Source: Gammaproteobacteria bacterium (lineage in GTDB: Bacteria; Pseudomonadota; Gammaproteobacteria; Steroidobacterales; GCA-2729495). From it: a DNA stretch of 64,000 nt. Positions 1 through 9,060 of this stretch are shown piece by piece. Under the pieces are notes generated by a model. The model had not been told where the DNA came from and made no database searches. It saw only the letters and a program-made list of their open reading frames with translations. The stretch covers positions 1-64,000 of the forward strand of contig JAUHYQ010000006.1 of assembly GCA_030426355.1 (NCBI GenBank). The letters are read 5' to 3'. Made by a program: the position numbers and the translations under genes. Within the stretch, counting starts at the first letter, position 1; each line of letters starts with the position of its first letter.

Positions 1-2295
1 GAAACCAACGCGGCAGTTTTTATTGACGGCGTGTACGCTGCCGGTCGGGAAGGCCTGAACTTCGCATTGCTCGATGTGCAACGAATAGAAGTGGTCAAAG
101 GCCCGCAGAGCGCGCTATACGGCCGCAACGCGTTCAGTGGCGCACTCAACTACGTGACCAAGCGCCCTACCAATGAGTTTTCATCGAGGGTCGAAACCAC
201 GGCAGGTAATCGGGGCCGGGCCAAACTTAAAGGCAATATCAGTGGCCCGCTCATCGAGAATTTTTTGCATGCCGGCCTGACGCTGGGCTACGACACCTGG
301 GACGGTTCTTACGACAATCCTATTGCTGATTCGGATGTGGGCGGCTATCGATACAAGACCGCGATTCTGGGTGTCGACTTTATGCCCTCCGACAATCTGA
401 CGGTGCAGTTCAACGCCTACCTGTCGGATGACGCCATTGATGAAGCTCCAATCACCGCGCAACCGGCAAATTGCGAGAACGTTGGCTCCGACGCCGGGGC
501 CAACTCGCGGCTGGCCAATCTGTGCGGCGATGTATGGGACCTGGATCAAGCCCGCAGAGCCTACAATGAGGGCATTCTTGGTAACCCCAACGTCCCCACG
601 GAACTGCAGTTCCGCACCGGCCCCGAAGAAATCGCCCGCATACCTGAAGCGTTGGGCGAAGACCGTCAGGTCGCCAGAAGCAGCCTGAAATTCGACTGGG
701 ATATTGGTGCCGGCAACATCACTGCAACCACGGGTTACTCCAAAGTTTCATATAAGACCACGGTGGACGGAACCGAGGGCCTTGGTTACACCCAGCCGTT
801 CGCCTATTGCACTAACGTTATTGGCTATTTTGATCCCGGTAATACGGTGCCGATTTGTCTGGACAACCTGCCTGGTCTGGGGCCGGCCAGCCGCTTCACC
901 ACAGGCTTGTTGGTGGCATCGCCCGGTGACACAACCACTGAAATCAGCCAGGAATTGCGTTTTGCCAGCCCGCAGGATCAGTCGGTACGTTATTCCGTCG
1001 GCACCTATGTCTACAAGTCAACGCTGCATGGGGTCGGAGCCACGTTGCTCGGCGTTGCGCCCTCACTGCCGGCCGGGCTTGAGTCTATAACCGGTCCGGG
1101 CACCATGCCACCGGGAGCCGCCTTCGGTCCGTGGCTGAACCTGGCGAATGCTATCGGTGATCCCGCGTTTCGCGAGGTGTTTTCCCCGACAGCAACTGTC
1201 GCCGAGGATTCTTTCATATTTGATAAGACTCGAGCCTACGCAGCTTTCGCAACACTGGACATCGACATTAACGACCAGTTAACGGCTGATTTTCAGGCTC
1301 GGTTCACCTCGGAAACCAAGAGCATTGATTCAACACTCGGAGCAGGTCGGCAGACCAAGGCAAGCAAGACTTTCGACTCTACAACAGGCAGAGCAGGCCT
1401 AAAATGGGCGTTCAATGACGACTCAATGATTTACGGCTCAATTAGCACCGGTGCCAAACCAGGCGGCTTTGATGTCGAGCAAGTTGATGTCATCAGCGGC
1501 ATGACGGGCTTGTCTGAAAATCGCATCGTCGTCATACCCTTCGAAAAAGAAACAATTCTTGCCTATGAGCTGGGCTACAAGGGCACCATGCTTGACGGTC
1601 GCGCCCGGGTAGACCTTTCACTGTATCGAATGGATTGGGACGACATCGTCATTCCGCAGATTTTCGAAAAAGAACCTAATACCGGCGAGGACCTGGAGCA
1701 ACCGGAAGGGTTTAATACCAATGCCGGCGACGCAACGGTTAACGGCTTAGAAGTGCAGGGTGATTTTTCGTTTACCGACAACTGGTCGGGCGGGATCGGC
1801 CTGTCGTTTACTGACGCCACCATGGATACGGCGAAACTGGAGAGTTTTGCGGACTTCCCTTCATTTGCACCCGATGGCGATGTCTCCGGCAATGACGTAC
1901 TGCGCCAGCCTAAGAAACAAGCCAATGCCAATATCCGTTATGAACGCGGTTTCGGTTCCGACTGGCTGTTTAGCGCACGTACCGACGTCTTGTATCAGGG
2001 CAAGTACTACGGCGGTCTGGACAATCAGTGGACCATCCCGTCCCGCACAACTGTCAATGGCAGGCTCGGAATTGAATCTGACACCTGGACAATCAGCCTG
2101 TGGGTCAAGAACCTCCTTAACGATAACACGCCGATCTCGGGCTACCGCAATGTCTACTTCGGCAACACCGATGATATTTTCCAGGCCATGCCGGTGAACT
2201 CCACACCGAATAAGTTTTTCCCCTGGCGTATATCAGCGACGCATCCCAACTTGAGAACCTACGGCATAACGGTGGAAGTAAGATTCGGCAACTAG
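1..2295 (+). CDS. TonB-dependent outer-membrane receptor, 5' end outside the window
   Basis: The frame is open from base 1, so the gene starts upstream; the signal peptide, TonB box and first part of the plug are missing. What is present begins in the plug domain (FIDGVY, then DVQRIEVVKGPQSALYGRNA), the hallmark of these receptors, followed by a long beta-barrel of alternating aromatic strands. It ends in a terminal strand, GITVEVRFGN, with an aromatic residue near the C-terminus as expected for BAM-assembled barrels. Such receptors import siderophores, cobalamin, glycans or other large substrates using ExbBD-TonB energy. The substrate cannot be told from the sequence, and no transport genes flank it; the next genes are on the opposite strand. 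Confidence 0.93.
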   Translation, partial: ETNAAVFIDGVYAAGREGLNFALLDVQRIEVVKGPQSALYGRNAFSGALNYVTKRPTNEFSSRVETTAGNRGRAKLKGNISGPLIENFLHAGLTLGYDTWDGSYDNPIADSDVGGYRYKTAILGVDFMPSDNLTVQFNAYLSDDAIDEAPITAQPANCENVGSDAGANSRLANLCGDVWDLDQARRAYNEGILGNPNVPTELQFRTGPEEIARIPEALGEDRQVARSSLKFDWDIGAGNITATTGYSKVSYKTTVDGTEGLGYTQPFAYCTNVIGYFDPGNTVPICLDNLPGLGPASRFTTGLLVASPGDTTTEISQELRFASPQDQSVRYSVGTYVYKSTLHGVGATLLGVAPSLPAGLESITGPGTMPPGAAFGPWLNLANAIGDPAFREVFSPTATVAEDSFIFDKTRAYAAFATLDIDINDQLTADFQARFTSETKSIDSTLGAGRQTKASKTFDSTTGRAGLKWAFNDDSMIYGSISTGAKPGGFDVEQVDVISGMTGLSENRIVVIPFEKETILAYELGYKGTMLDGRARVDLSLYRMDWDDIVIPQIFEKEPNTGEDLEQPEGFNTNAGDATVNGLEVQGDFSFTDNWSGGIGLSFTDATMDTAKLESFADFPSFAPDGDVSGNDVLRQPKKQANANIRYERGFGSDWLFSARTDVLYQGKYYGGLDNQWTIPSRTTVNGRLGIESDTWTISLWVKNLLNDNTPISGYRNVYFGNTDDIFQAMPVNSTPNKFFPWRISATHPNLRTYGITVEVRFGN

Positions 2296-2309
2296 TCTCG
2301 GGTAGCTTT

Positions 2310-2699
2310 CTACCGAATAGTCGGTACGAAACGCCGGGTCTTGATGCGCCAAAGCTGCACGACGAACATCGCAGCGGTAATCCCCAGGCTGACATACAGC
2401 AAACCTGTATGAAGGCCTGGGAAACCGGCACCCTGCAGCAAAGCATTGGCCCAAAGGGCGAGCATCGCATAGATTACGTGCGGTGCGAGCGAGCAGAAAC
2501 CTGCTGCGATAGCCAGGCCGCAGGATATAACCAGACCTGCCGGCACCAGCCATAAGTGCCAGTCGCTAATCCCGCCGCTCGCTGCAAGGGCAGGCAGTAA
2601 GACCAGCGCAAACATAGCCAGCACGGCCGGGATTGCAGGTTGCGGCCGTATATTGGCCGTGATGTGTTCCGCGGTCGTCTGTGGCGGCCGGTCGGTCAC
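2310..2699 (-). CDS. Small four-helix membrane protein of unknown function
   Basis: A 129-residue protein with four predicted membrane segments (about residues 24-41, 47-68, 73-91 and 97-117), a polar N-terminus and a basic C-terminal tail (RIKTRR). It starts with GTG, three bases after the korB stop codon, so it is probably translated with korB as the last gene of the kor operon. I do not recognise the family. Its position suggests an accessory membrane partner of the oxidoreductase, but nothing in the sequence shows redox cofactors: there is one cysteine and no haem or quinone motif. Confidence 0.6.
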   Translation of the reverse strand: MTDRPPQTTAEHITANIRPQPAIPAVLAMFALVLLPALAASGGISDWHLWLVPAGLVISCGLAIAAGFCSLAPHVIYAMLALWANALLQGAGFPGLHTGLLYVSLGITAAMFVVQLWRIKTRRFVPTIR

Positions 2700-2702
2700 A
2701 AC

Positions 2703-3758
2703 CTAGCGATACCGCGACTGAATCTTGCGCAACATGTCATTGCCCGGATTCAACTTGCTGTAAGGAATATCAATCAGCGGGGTTGCCGTTGTGTTATTGA
2801 CCTCATGCATCTCCGGCTGCGACTCGTCAAGATAGAGAATGCCGGTGGTGATCTCGCCTGCATCATTATTGCGCATGAGATTGGATACGGCATTCACGCG
2901 GTCAGTTGGATCGTAATCCTTGTCAATCTTGCGCAGAACTATACGGCTGCCATCGTGCAGCTCAACCGGCATGGCCTCACCTTCTTCATACCTGGCTTTG
3001 ATATCCTCGGCAGGTGGCACAAAATCGGCCATGATCGCCGGGGCAAAATGATCCCGGGAGTACTTGTAACTGCGCGTTGAACCCTCGTGATCATTAAACG
3101 TGACACACGGTGAAATGACATCAACCATTGCAAAGCCGCGATGGTTGAAAGCGGCCTTCAGTATCGGCACCAACTGCGCTTTGTCGCCAGAAAAACTTCG
3201 CGCAACAAATGTCGCTCCCAGAGTAATGGCGGTGCTGCAGGGATCAATGGCCGGCTGCAAATTCACTTCACCTTTCTTGGCCTTGCTCCCGCGGTCAGCA
3301 GCAGCCGAGAACTGGCCCTTGGTTAAGCCATAAACACCATTATTTTCAATAATATATGTCATATTCAGGTTGCGTCGAATGGCGTGTGCAAACTGCCCCA
3401 TACCGATCGACAAAGAGTCGCCGTCACCCGAAACACCAATGTAGTAGAGGTCTCGATTTGCCGAGTTAGCGCCGGTCGCGATCGACGGCATACGACCGTG
3501 ACACGAGTTCAGACCGTGCGAATCCCGCAGGAAGTACGCAGGTGTTTTGGACGAACAACCAATGCCCGACAACTTTGCAAAACGATGCGTCGGGATGCTT
3601 AAACCCCATGCTGCTTCGACTATCGCACCGGTAATCGCATCATGACCGCAACCTGCACACAGGGTGGACATGCCCCCCTCGTAGTCACGAACGGTCAAGC
3701 CCAGCTCATTTAGCGGCAACTTGGGATGACGAACCGCAGGTTTCTTGATAAAGCTCAT
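2703..3758 (-). CDS. korB: 2-oxoacid:ferredoxin oxidoreductase, beta (thiamine diphosphate) subunit
   Basis: The 351-residue beta subunit of a 2-oxoacid (probably 2-oxoglutarate) ferredoxin oxidoreductase, which with KorA decarboxylates the oxoacid to the acyl-CoA and reduces ferredoxin. CAGC at residues 34-37, Cys68 (GIGCSS) and Cys218 (SPCVTFN) match the cysteines that hold the [4Fe-4S] cluster in this family. GDGDSLSIG at 111-119 is the thiamine diphosphate/Mg motif. The start overlaps the korA stop by four bases (ATGA), so translation is coupled. Choosing 2-oxoglutarate over pyruvate rests on the two-subunit organisation and overall resemblance; substrate is inferred. Confidence 0.92.
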   Translation of the reverse strand: MSFIKKPAVRHPKLPLNELGLTVRDYEGGMSTLCAGCGHDAITGAIVEAAWGLSIPTHRFAKLSGIGCSSKTPAYFLRDSHGLNSCHGRMPSIATGANSANRDLYYIGVSGDGDSLSIGMGQFAHAIRRNLNMTYIIENNGVYGLTKGQFSAAADRGSKAKKGEVNLQPAIDPCSTAITLGATFVARSFSGDKAQLVPILKAAFNHRGFAMVDVISPCVTFNDHEGSTRSYKYSRDHFAPAIMADFVPPAEDIKARYEEGEAMPVELHDGSRIVLRKIDKDYDPTDRVNAVSNLMRNNDAGEITTGILYLDESQPEMHEVNNTTATPLIDIPYSKLNPGNDMLRKIQSRYR

Positions 3759-5563
3759 GCCGCTTCTCCCTTAGCCAGGTCGGCATGGATAGCATCGACA
3801 ACAAAATTCGCTGTCAGGGGCAACCCATTGTAATGAAGTATTTCGTTCAATTTCTCGTCAGCTACATCGCATTCAATGCATAACAGGCACTTTAGCTGAG
3901 CATCGCGATTCTGCTCAACGACATACAGCTTTTCGTGATCATCGATAAACTTCTGCACTTCGCCATTAAACGGGAATGACTTGATACGCAGATAATTGAT
4001 GCCTATACCCTGCTCACGTAACGCGTCCAGCGCTTCCTTACAGGCTTCGTCACAACTTCCGATCGAAATAACACCTATGCTGTTCTTTGCCGAATAAACA
4101 ACCTCTGGCGCTGGAACATATTTCTTGGCGGTCTCCCACTTCGCCCGCAGGCGATCAACAACTTCCTTATACTCATCGGCATTTTCAGTGTAAGCACCGT
4201 ACATGTTGTGCCCTGATCCGCGGGTAAAGTAAGCGCCCTTGGGATGGTCGCCCGGAAGCGTGCGCGCCGCAATCGCGTCTTGATCTGCATCCAGGTAACG
4301 GTGAAATTTATCCAGCTTGGCCACTTCGTCGGCTCGCAGCACCTTGCCACGATCAGGCTGATAGGTATCGCTCCACTGCAACTCTTTGGTCATCCAATCG
4401 TTCATGCCAATATCCAGATCGCTCAGCACTATGACCGGCGTTTGCAGACGCTCGGCCAAATCGAACGCAGTCGACGCCGTATAAAAACATTCTTCGGGAT
4501 TTGCCGGGAACAGCAGTACATGCCGGGTATCGCCATGCGAGGCAAAGGCGCTGGCCACAATATCGGACTGCTGCGTACGCGTGGGCATGCCGGTAGAAGG
4601 CCCACAGCGCTGCACATTAAACAGAACTGCCGGAATCTCGGCAAAATAGCCGTATCCAAGAAACTCGCTCATCAATGACACGCCGGGGCCGCTGGTTGGC
4701 GTGAACGCTCGGGCGCCCGCCCAACTAGCGCCGAGCACCATGCCCATTGCGGCAAGCTCGTCCTCGGCCTGCACGATGCAGTAATTGCTCTCACCCGTTT
4801 CAGGGTCTTTGCGAGTCATCTCGCAGAAACGCTTGAAGGCGTCCATCAACGAGGTCGACGGGGTGATCGGATACCATGCGCCAACAGTGGCGCCCGCATA
4901 AACCGCGCCCAGACCGGCGGCCGTGTTGCCGTCAATGATGATATGCCCGTTAGATTTGTCGCTGGTGCGCGCTGTAAACGGCAAGGGCGTCTCAAGGTTT
5001 GCCTGCGCCCATTCGTATCCCATGCGTATCGCCAGCTGATTGGCATCGAGCAGATGGGCCTTCTTGGCGAAGGTTTCATTCAGCAGGGTCGTAATCACGT
5101 CCAGATCGAAATCGAGCAGCGCCGCCAACACGCCCGCATACACAACGTTCTTCATCAAAATGCGCGCCCGCGCGTTGGGGAAGTTTTCGTTGCACATCTT
5201 GGACAATGGCACGCCAATAATGGTGATGTCGTCCCGCTGCAGCAAGTTATGTCGCGGCCAGGTCGAGTCATAGACCAAATATCCCCCACTGGCGACTTCC
5301 GCAAGATCCTGCTTGTAGGTCTCGGCGTTCATTGCGACCATCAAATCAACGCGGCCAGAACGCGCCAGATGCCCTTTCTCGCTGGCGCGGATTTCGTACC
5401 AGGTAGGCAGACCCTGAATATTCGAGGGAAAGTAGTTCTTGCCTACTACCGGTATGCCCATGCGAAACAGTGTTTTCATTATCAGACCGTTGGCGCTGGC
5501 TGAACCTGTTCCGTTCACGTTGGCGATCTTGATGGTGAACTCGTTGACTGACGGTTTGTTCAT
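3755..5563 (-). CDS. korA: 2-oxoacid:ferredoxin oxidoreductase, fused gamma-alpha subunit
   Basis: A 602-residue protein with an N-terminal gamma domain (about 1-190, containing NVNGTGSASANGLIMK, which contacts CoA) fused to the alpha domain that begins near residue 206. YPITPST at 231-237 is the alpha-subunit substrate-binding signature. This gamma-alpha fusion plus separate beta is the usual KorAB layout in aerobic bacteria and some autotrophs. There is no dedicated ferredoxin or delta subunit; the iron-sulfur domains on the adjacent GltD-like protein may serve instead. It lies 74 bases downstream of that gene and overlaps korB, indicating one operon. Confidence 0.92.
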   Translation of the reverse strand: MNKPSVNEFTIKIANVNGTGSASANGLIMKTLFRMGIPVVGKNYFPSNIQGLPTWYEIRASEKGHLARSGRVDLMVAMNAETYKQDLAEVASGGYLVYDSTWPRHNLLQRDDITIIGVPLSKMCNENFPNARARILMKNVVYAGVLAALLDFDLDVITTLLNETFAKKAHLLDANQLAIRMGYEWAQANLETPLPFTARTSDKSNGHIIIDGNTAAGLGAVYAGATVGAWYPITPSTSLMDAFKRFCEMTRKDPETGESNYCIVQAEDELAAMGMVLGASWAGARAFTPTSGPGVSLMSEFLGYGYFAEIPAVLFNVQRCGPSTGMPTRTQQSDIVASAFASHGDTRHVLLFPANPEECFYTASTAFDLAERLQTPVIVLSDLDIGMNDWMTKELQWSDTYQPDRGKVLRADEVAKLDKFHRYLDADQDAIAARTLPGDHPKGAYFTRGSGHNMYGAYTENADEYKEVVDRLRAKWETAKKYVPAPEVVYSAKNSIGVISIGSCDEACKEALDALREQGIGINYLRIKSFPFNGEVQKFIDDHEKLYVVEQNRDAQLKCLLCIECDVADEKLNEILHYNGLPLTANFVVDAIHADLAKGEAA

Positions 5564-5637
5564 TATTTAAATCACAATACGCCTGGCTACCGTTTAATTG
5601 GCAGGCCGGCACTCTAGGGGTTAATAGTTACTGAACT

Positions 5638-7446
5638 TCAGGCGACTTCTTTCTGCTCCGGTGGCGGCGCAGCCTCGTCGATAGCGTGCGGATGATGCAG
5701 TGTGAACTTCTGCATATCCCATGCAGCCGTCGGGCAGCGCTCTGCGCATAAACCGCAGTGCACACAAACGTCTTCATCTTTAACCATCACGCGCCCTGTT
5801 TGCGGCAACGCACCGGAGACAAATAAATCCTGCTCGGTGTTTTCCGCGGGCGCAGTCAAACGAGTGCGCAAATCAGCTTCATCGCCATTCGCCGTGATGG
5901 TTAGGCAATCAACCGGACAAACATCAACGCAGGCATCGCATTCAATACACAATTTGTCGGTAAAAACCGTTTGTATATCGCAGTTCAGACAGCGCTCGAC
6001 TTCTTCCGCTGCAAGTTCCGGCGAGAAACCCAGCTCAACCTCGATATTCAGCTTCTGAAAACGCTCTTTGAGACTGACATGCGGCATGATCGTCCGCGTA
6101 GAACCATCGAAATCGTTGCTGTAGCTCCACTCGTGGATACCCATCTTAGTGCTGGCAAGCGTCTGTCCGTCGGGCAGACGATCCGAGACGTCTTCGCCCT
6201 GACAATACTTATGAATGGAAATCGCCGCCTGATGACCGTGCTCAACGGCCCAGATAATGTTCTTGGGGCCAAAGGCCGCATCGCCGCCAAAGAACACGCC
6301 TTCCAGGGTCGACTCGTGAGTCTTCTCATTGACCACGGGCACTTCCCATTTGTCGAATTCGATGCCCAGATCACGCTCTATCCAGGGGAAGGCATTCTCC
6401 TGACCAATGGCAAGGATCACGTCATCCGCCGGTAAGAACTTTTCGCCTGTAACCCGGGTATCCACAATACGACCCTTCTCGTCTACGTCGTATTCCATCA
6501 GCTCGAACTGCATGCCAACCAGCTTGCCGCTTTCCAGCACGAAAGCTTTGGGCGAGTGATTGATGACTATCTCAACGTTCTCTTCTTCGGCGTCTTCCAG
6601 TTCCCAGGCCGATGCCTTAAAAAACTCGCGCGGCTTGCGGGCCATGACTTTGACGTCTTTGGCACCGAGCCGCAGTGACGTGCGACAACAATCCATAGCG
6701 GTGTTGCCGACACCAATAATCAATACATTTTTGCCAATGGATTCAATGTGATCAAATGCCACCGACTCCAGCCAGTCAATGCCGATATGAATGTTGGCAT
6801 CGGCCTCCTGACGCCCGGGCAGATCAAGCTCCTTACCGCGCGGCGCGCCTGTACCTACGAACACGGCATCGAAGTTCTGTTCCAGCAAATTCCTCATGCT
6901 GCTGATACCGTTGCCCAGCTTAACCTCGCAGTTGCCCATGTTTATGATGTTGTCGATTTCTTCATTGAGCACATCGTGAGGCAGGCGAAAGGAAGGAATA
7001 TTGGAACGCATCAGACCGCCGCTGACGTCCAGCTTCTCAAAAATCGTACATTCGTAACCCAGCGGCAACAGGTCGTTGGCTACGGCGAGTGACGCGCAAC
7101 CCGCTCCTACCAGCGCAACTTTCTTACCGTTCGAAGCAGGAGCTTTAGGCAACAAGGCACTGATGTCGCCGCGGTTATCAGCTGCGACTCGCTTGAGGCG
7201 ACAAATGGCGACCGGCTTTTCTTCCACCCGAACACGCCGACAGGCAGGCTCGCACGGACGATCGCAAACCCGGCCAAGAATGCCTGGAAATACGTTCGAC
7301 TTACGATTAAGCATGTAAGCTTCAGTGAATTCACCCTGGGCGATATGCCGTATGTAGCCGGGCACATCCGTATGTGCCGGGCAGGCGTACTGACAATCAA
7401 CTACCTTGTGAAAATATTCTGGGTTTGCCGTATCCGTAGGACGCAT
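5638..7446 (-). CDS. GltD-like FAD/NAD(P)H oxidoreductase with C-terminal double [4Fe-4S] ferredoxin domain
   Basis: A 602-residue flavoprotein. The N-terminus carries the glutamate-synthase small-subunit cysteine set (Cys18, Cys22, Cys61, Cys65, Cys69). An FAD-binding GAGCASL lies at 114-120 and an NADPH-binding GVGNTA at 245-250. The C-terminus adds two ferredoxin clusters: CIECDACVDVCP (Cys500, 503, 506, 510) and CVHCGLCAERCP (Cys561, 564, 567, 571). There is no glutamate synthase large subunit nearby; it leads the korAB operon instead. The likely role is moving electrons between reduced ferredoxin or KorAB and NAD(P)(H). Whether it bifurcates electrons is open. About 120 extra C-terminal residues separate it from ordinary GltD. 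Confidence 0.85.
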   Translation of the reverse strand: MRPTDTANPEYFHKVVDCQYACPAHTDVPGYIRHIAQGEFTEAYMLNRKSNVFPGILGRVCDRPCEPACRRVRVEEKPVAICRLKRVAADNRGDISALLPKAPASNGKKVALVGAGCASLAVANDLLPLGYECTIFEKLDVSGGLMRSNIPSFRLPHDVLNEEIDNIINMGNCEVKLGNGISSMRNLLEQNFDAVFVGTGAPRGKELDLPGRQEADANIHIGIDWLESVAFDHIESIGKNVLIIGVGNTAMDCCRTSLRLGAKDVKVMARKPREFFKASAWELEDAEEENVEIVINHSPKAFVLESGKLVGMQFELMEYDVDEKGRIVDTRVTGEKFLPADDVILAIGQENAFPWIERDLGIEFDKWEVPVVNEKTHESTLEGVFFGGDAAFGPKNIIWAVEHGHQAAISIHKYCQGEDVSDRLPDGQTLASTKMGIHEWSYSNDFDGSTRTIMPHVSLKERFQKLNIEVELGFSPELAAEEVERCLNCDIQTVFTDKLCIECDACVDVCPVDCLTITANGDEADLRTRLTAPAENTEQDLFVSGALPQTGRVMVKDEDVCVHCGLCAERCPTAAWDMQKFTLHHPHAIDEAAPPPEQKEVA

Positions 7447-7522
7447 AGCAATAGTGCCTGCAAATTTGCTGGAAAGTTAAAGGAAAGAAATTCTGGCCAA
7501 TGCCTGTTTTCGCTGATTCTAC

Positions 7523-7557
7523 AACGCTCTGGAGAGGTTCAGGGCGTTGGGATTATA
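7523..7557 (-). promoter_or_regulatory. Putative promoter and operator of the GltD-like/korAB operon
   Basis: Reading the minus strand, a perfect TATAAT lies at 7557-7552, preceded by TG. Four bases downstream is an inverted repeat, AACGCCCTG / CAGAGCGTT (arms 7548-7540 and 7531-7523, one mismatch, 8-base centre). The repeat would overlap the transcription start, a position typical of a repressor operator. No good -35 hexamer is seen at 17 bases, so the promoter may depend on an activator. The transcript would have a leader of about 100 bases. Confidence 0.4.
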
Positions 7558-7627
7558 CAGATTCAAGACCCAAATAGAATCCGCGAAACAACTGCTTTGC
7601 CGGGGCCCGCCGGCAGGTAGCGCCGGG

Positions 7628-8959
7628 TCAATCGAAGCTCAGGCGGCGACCAGAGACAGCCTCGGCGAGCCGCCCGTCAGACCACGCGATTTCGCCATTC
7701 ACGAGCGTCGTGCGGATAGCCGAGCGAAACCGGTAGCCCTCCAGCGGCGACCAGCCACACTTATATAAAAGGTCCTCGGCGCGCACCACGGTGGGCTTGT
7801 CACGGTCCACCAGCACGAGGTCGGCCCACCAGCCCTCACGGATGTAGCCTCGTTCCCGCACCCCGAAGACGTCGGCCACGGCGTGGCTGGTCTTACGGAC
7901 AGCATGCTCCACGCTGAAATGCCCGTCGTGCACGTGCTCCAGCGTCATCAGCAGAGCATGCTGGACCAGGGGTAGCCCGGCGGGAGCTGAAAAGTATTTC
8001 CCCGCCTTTTCCTCGGCCGTGTGCGGCGCGTGGTCAGTAGCGATTATGTCAATTACATCGTTGGCCACTGCCGCAACCAGTGCCTCGCGATCCTCACGGC
8101 GCTTGATGGCCGGGTTGCATTTGATCCGGGCGCCCAGCCGCGCGTAATCCGACTCGTCGAAGAACAGGTGATGCACGCAGGCTTCGGCCGTGATGCGCTT
8201 CTCAGCCGCAGGACCTGCCGTAAACAGCTCCAGCTCACGCGCAGTGGTCAAATGCAGCACATGCAGCCGGGAACCGAACCGCTGCGCCAGTTCCACCGCA
8301 AGCGATGAGGACTTGTAGCAGGCTTCGGCCGAGCGGATTTTCGGATGTTCGGACATCGGCACATCTTCGCCATACCGCTCCCGTGCGGCCGCCTCTGCGA
8401 TGTTAATCATCGGTGTGTCTTCGCAATGCGTCGCAATGAGTAACGGCGAATCGGCAAAAATCTGCTCCAGCACCTGCTCGTCATCCACCAGCATGGCGCC
8501 GGTCGAGGCCCCCATGAATACCTTGATACCGCAGGCCTGCTCGCGCTGCACGGCGCGAATCTGATCAATATTGTCGTTGGTAGCGCCCAGGTAGAACGCA
8601 TAATTGGCGCGGGCACGGCCGGACGCCCTCTGATACTTGGCCTCCAGCTCTTCAAGATTGGTGGTGGCTGGCTTGACGTTAGGCATTTCCATGAAACTGG
8701 TGATGCCCCCCGCGACGCAAGCTGCCGACTCCGTAGCCATGTCGCCCTTAGCCGTCAGGCCCGGCTCACGAAAATGCACCTGATCATCAATCATGCCCGG
8801 GAGCAACCAGGCTCCCGCCGCGTCAAGCACTTTCTCGCCCGCAAGAGCAGACAGGCTGCCTGCTATCGAGTCGATACGTCCATTGCGCACCCGCACGTCC
8901 GCGGCGAAGCTCTTGCCCTCGTTCACGACCGTCGCATTGGTGATCAGTACATTATTCAT
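7628..8959 (-). CDS. pyrC: Dihydroorotase (class I type)
   Basis: A 443-residue amidohydrolase that would close carbamoyl-aspartate to dihydroorotate in pyrimidine synthesis. The family metal-site motif appears as DDQVHFREPG, where the usual DxHxHxR has Gln in place of the first His. The rest is intact, including MPN (substrate contact), a HCE motif (ATHCEDTPM), HVLHLTT and the C-terminal IATDHAPHT. I recall the same DQVH variant in a dihydroorotase subgroup that is presumed active. ATG at 8959 is chosen because GGAA lies just upstream; an in-frame ATG at 8971 would add four residues. It is a single gene with no other pyrimidine gene nearby. Confidence 0.85.
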   Translation of the reverse strand: MNNVLITNATVVNEGKSFAADVRVRNGRIDSIAGSLSALAGEKVLDAAGAWLLPGMIDDQVHFREPGLTAKGDMATESAACVAGGITSFMEMPNVKPATTNLEELEAKYQRASGRARANYAFYLGATNDNIDQIRAVQREQACGIKVFMGASTGAMLVDDEQVLEQIFADSPLLIATHCEDTPMINIAEAAARERYGEDVPMSEHPKIRSAEACYKSSSLAVELAQRFGSRLHVLHLTTARELELFTAGPAAEKRITAEACVHHLFFDESDYARLGARIKCNPAIKRREDREALVAAVANDVIDIIATDHAPHTAEEKAGKYFSAPAGLPLVQHALLMTLEHVHDGHFSVEHAVRKTSHAVADVFGVRERGYIREGWWADLVLVDRDKPTVVRAEDLLYKCGWSPLEGYRFRSAIRTTLVNGEIAWSDGRLAEAVSGRRLSFD

Positions 8960-9018
8960 AATATTCCGCATTGTATACTGAGCGGCCCGGCGAGTCCGAG
9001 GGCTTGCTTAACCCGCAA

Positions 9019-9060
9019 GAGAACCCCCAACCGAGAACCCCAAACCGAGAACCATGAACT
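9019..9060 (+). repeat. Three 14-bp imperfect direct repeats running into a start codon
   Basis: Copies at 9019-9032, 9033-9046 and 9047-9060 begin GAGAACC and continue with a C/A-rich half. The third copy contains the ATG of the M16 peptidase gene. The repeats fill the ribosome-binding region, so a copy-number change would alter initiation. Confidence 0.6.

Noticed and set aside
1011-1217. Short minus-strand frames inside the TonB receptor gene
   Set aside because: No start signals or domains; fully inside a strong coding frame.
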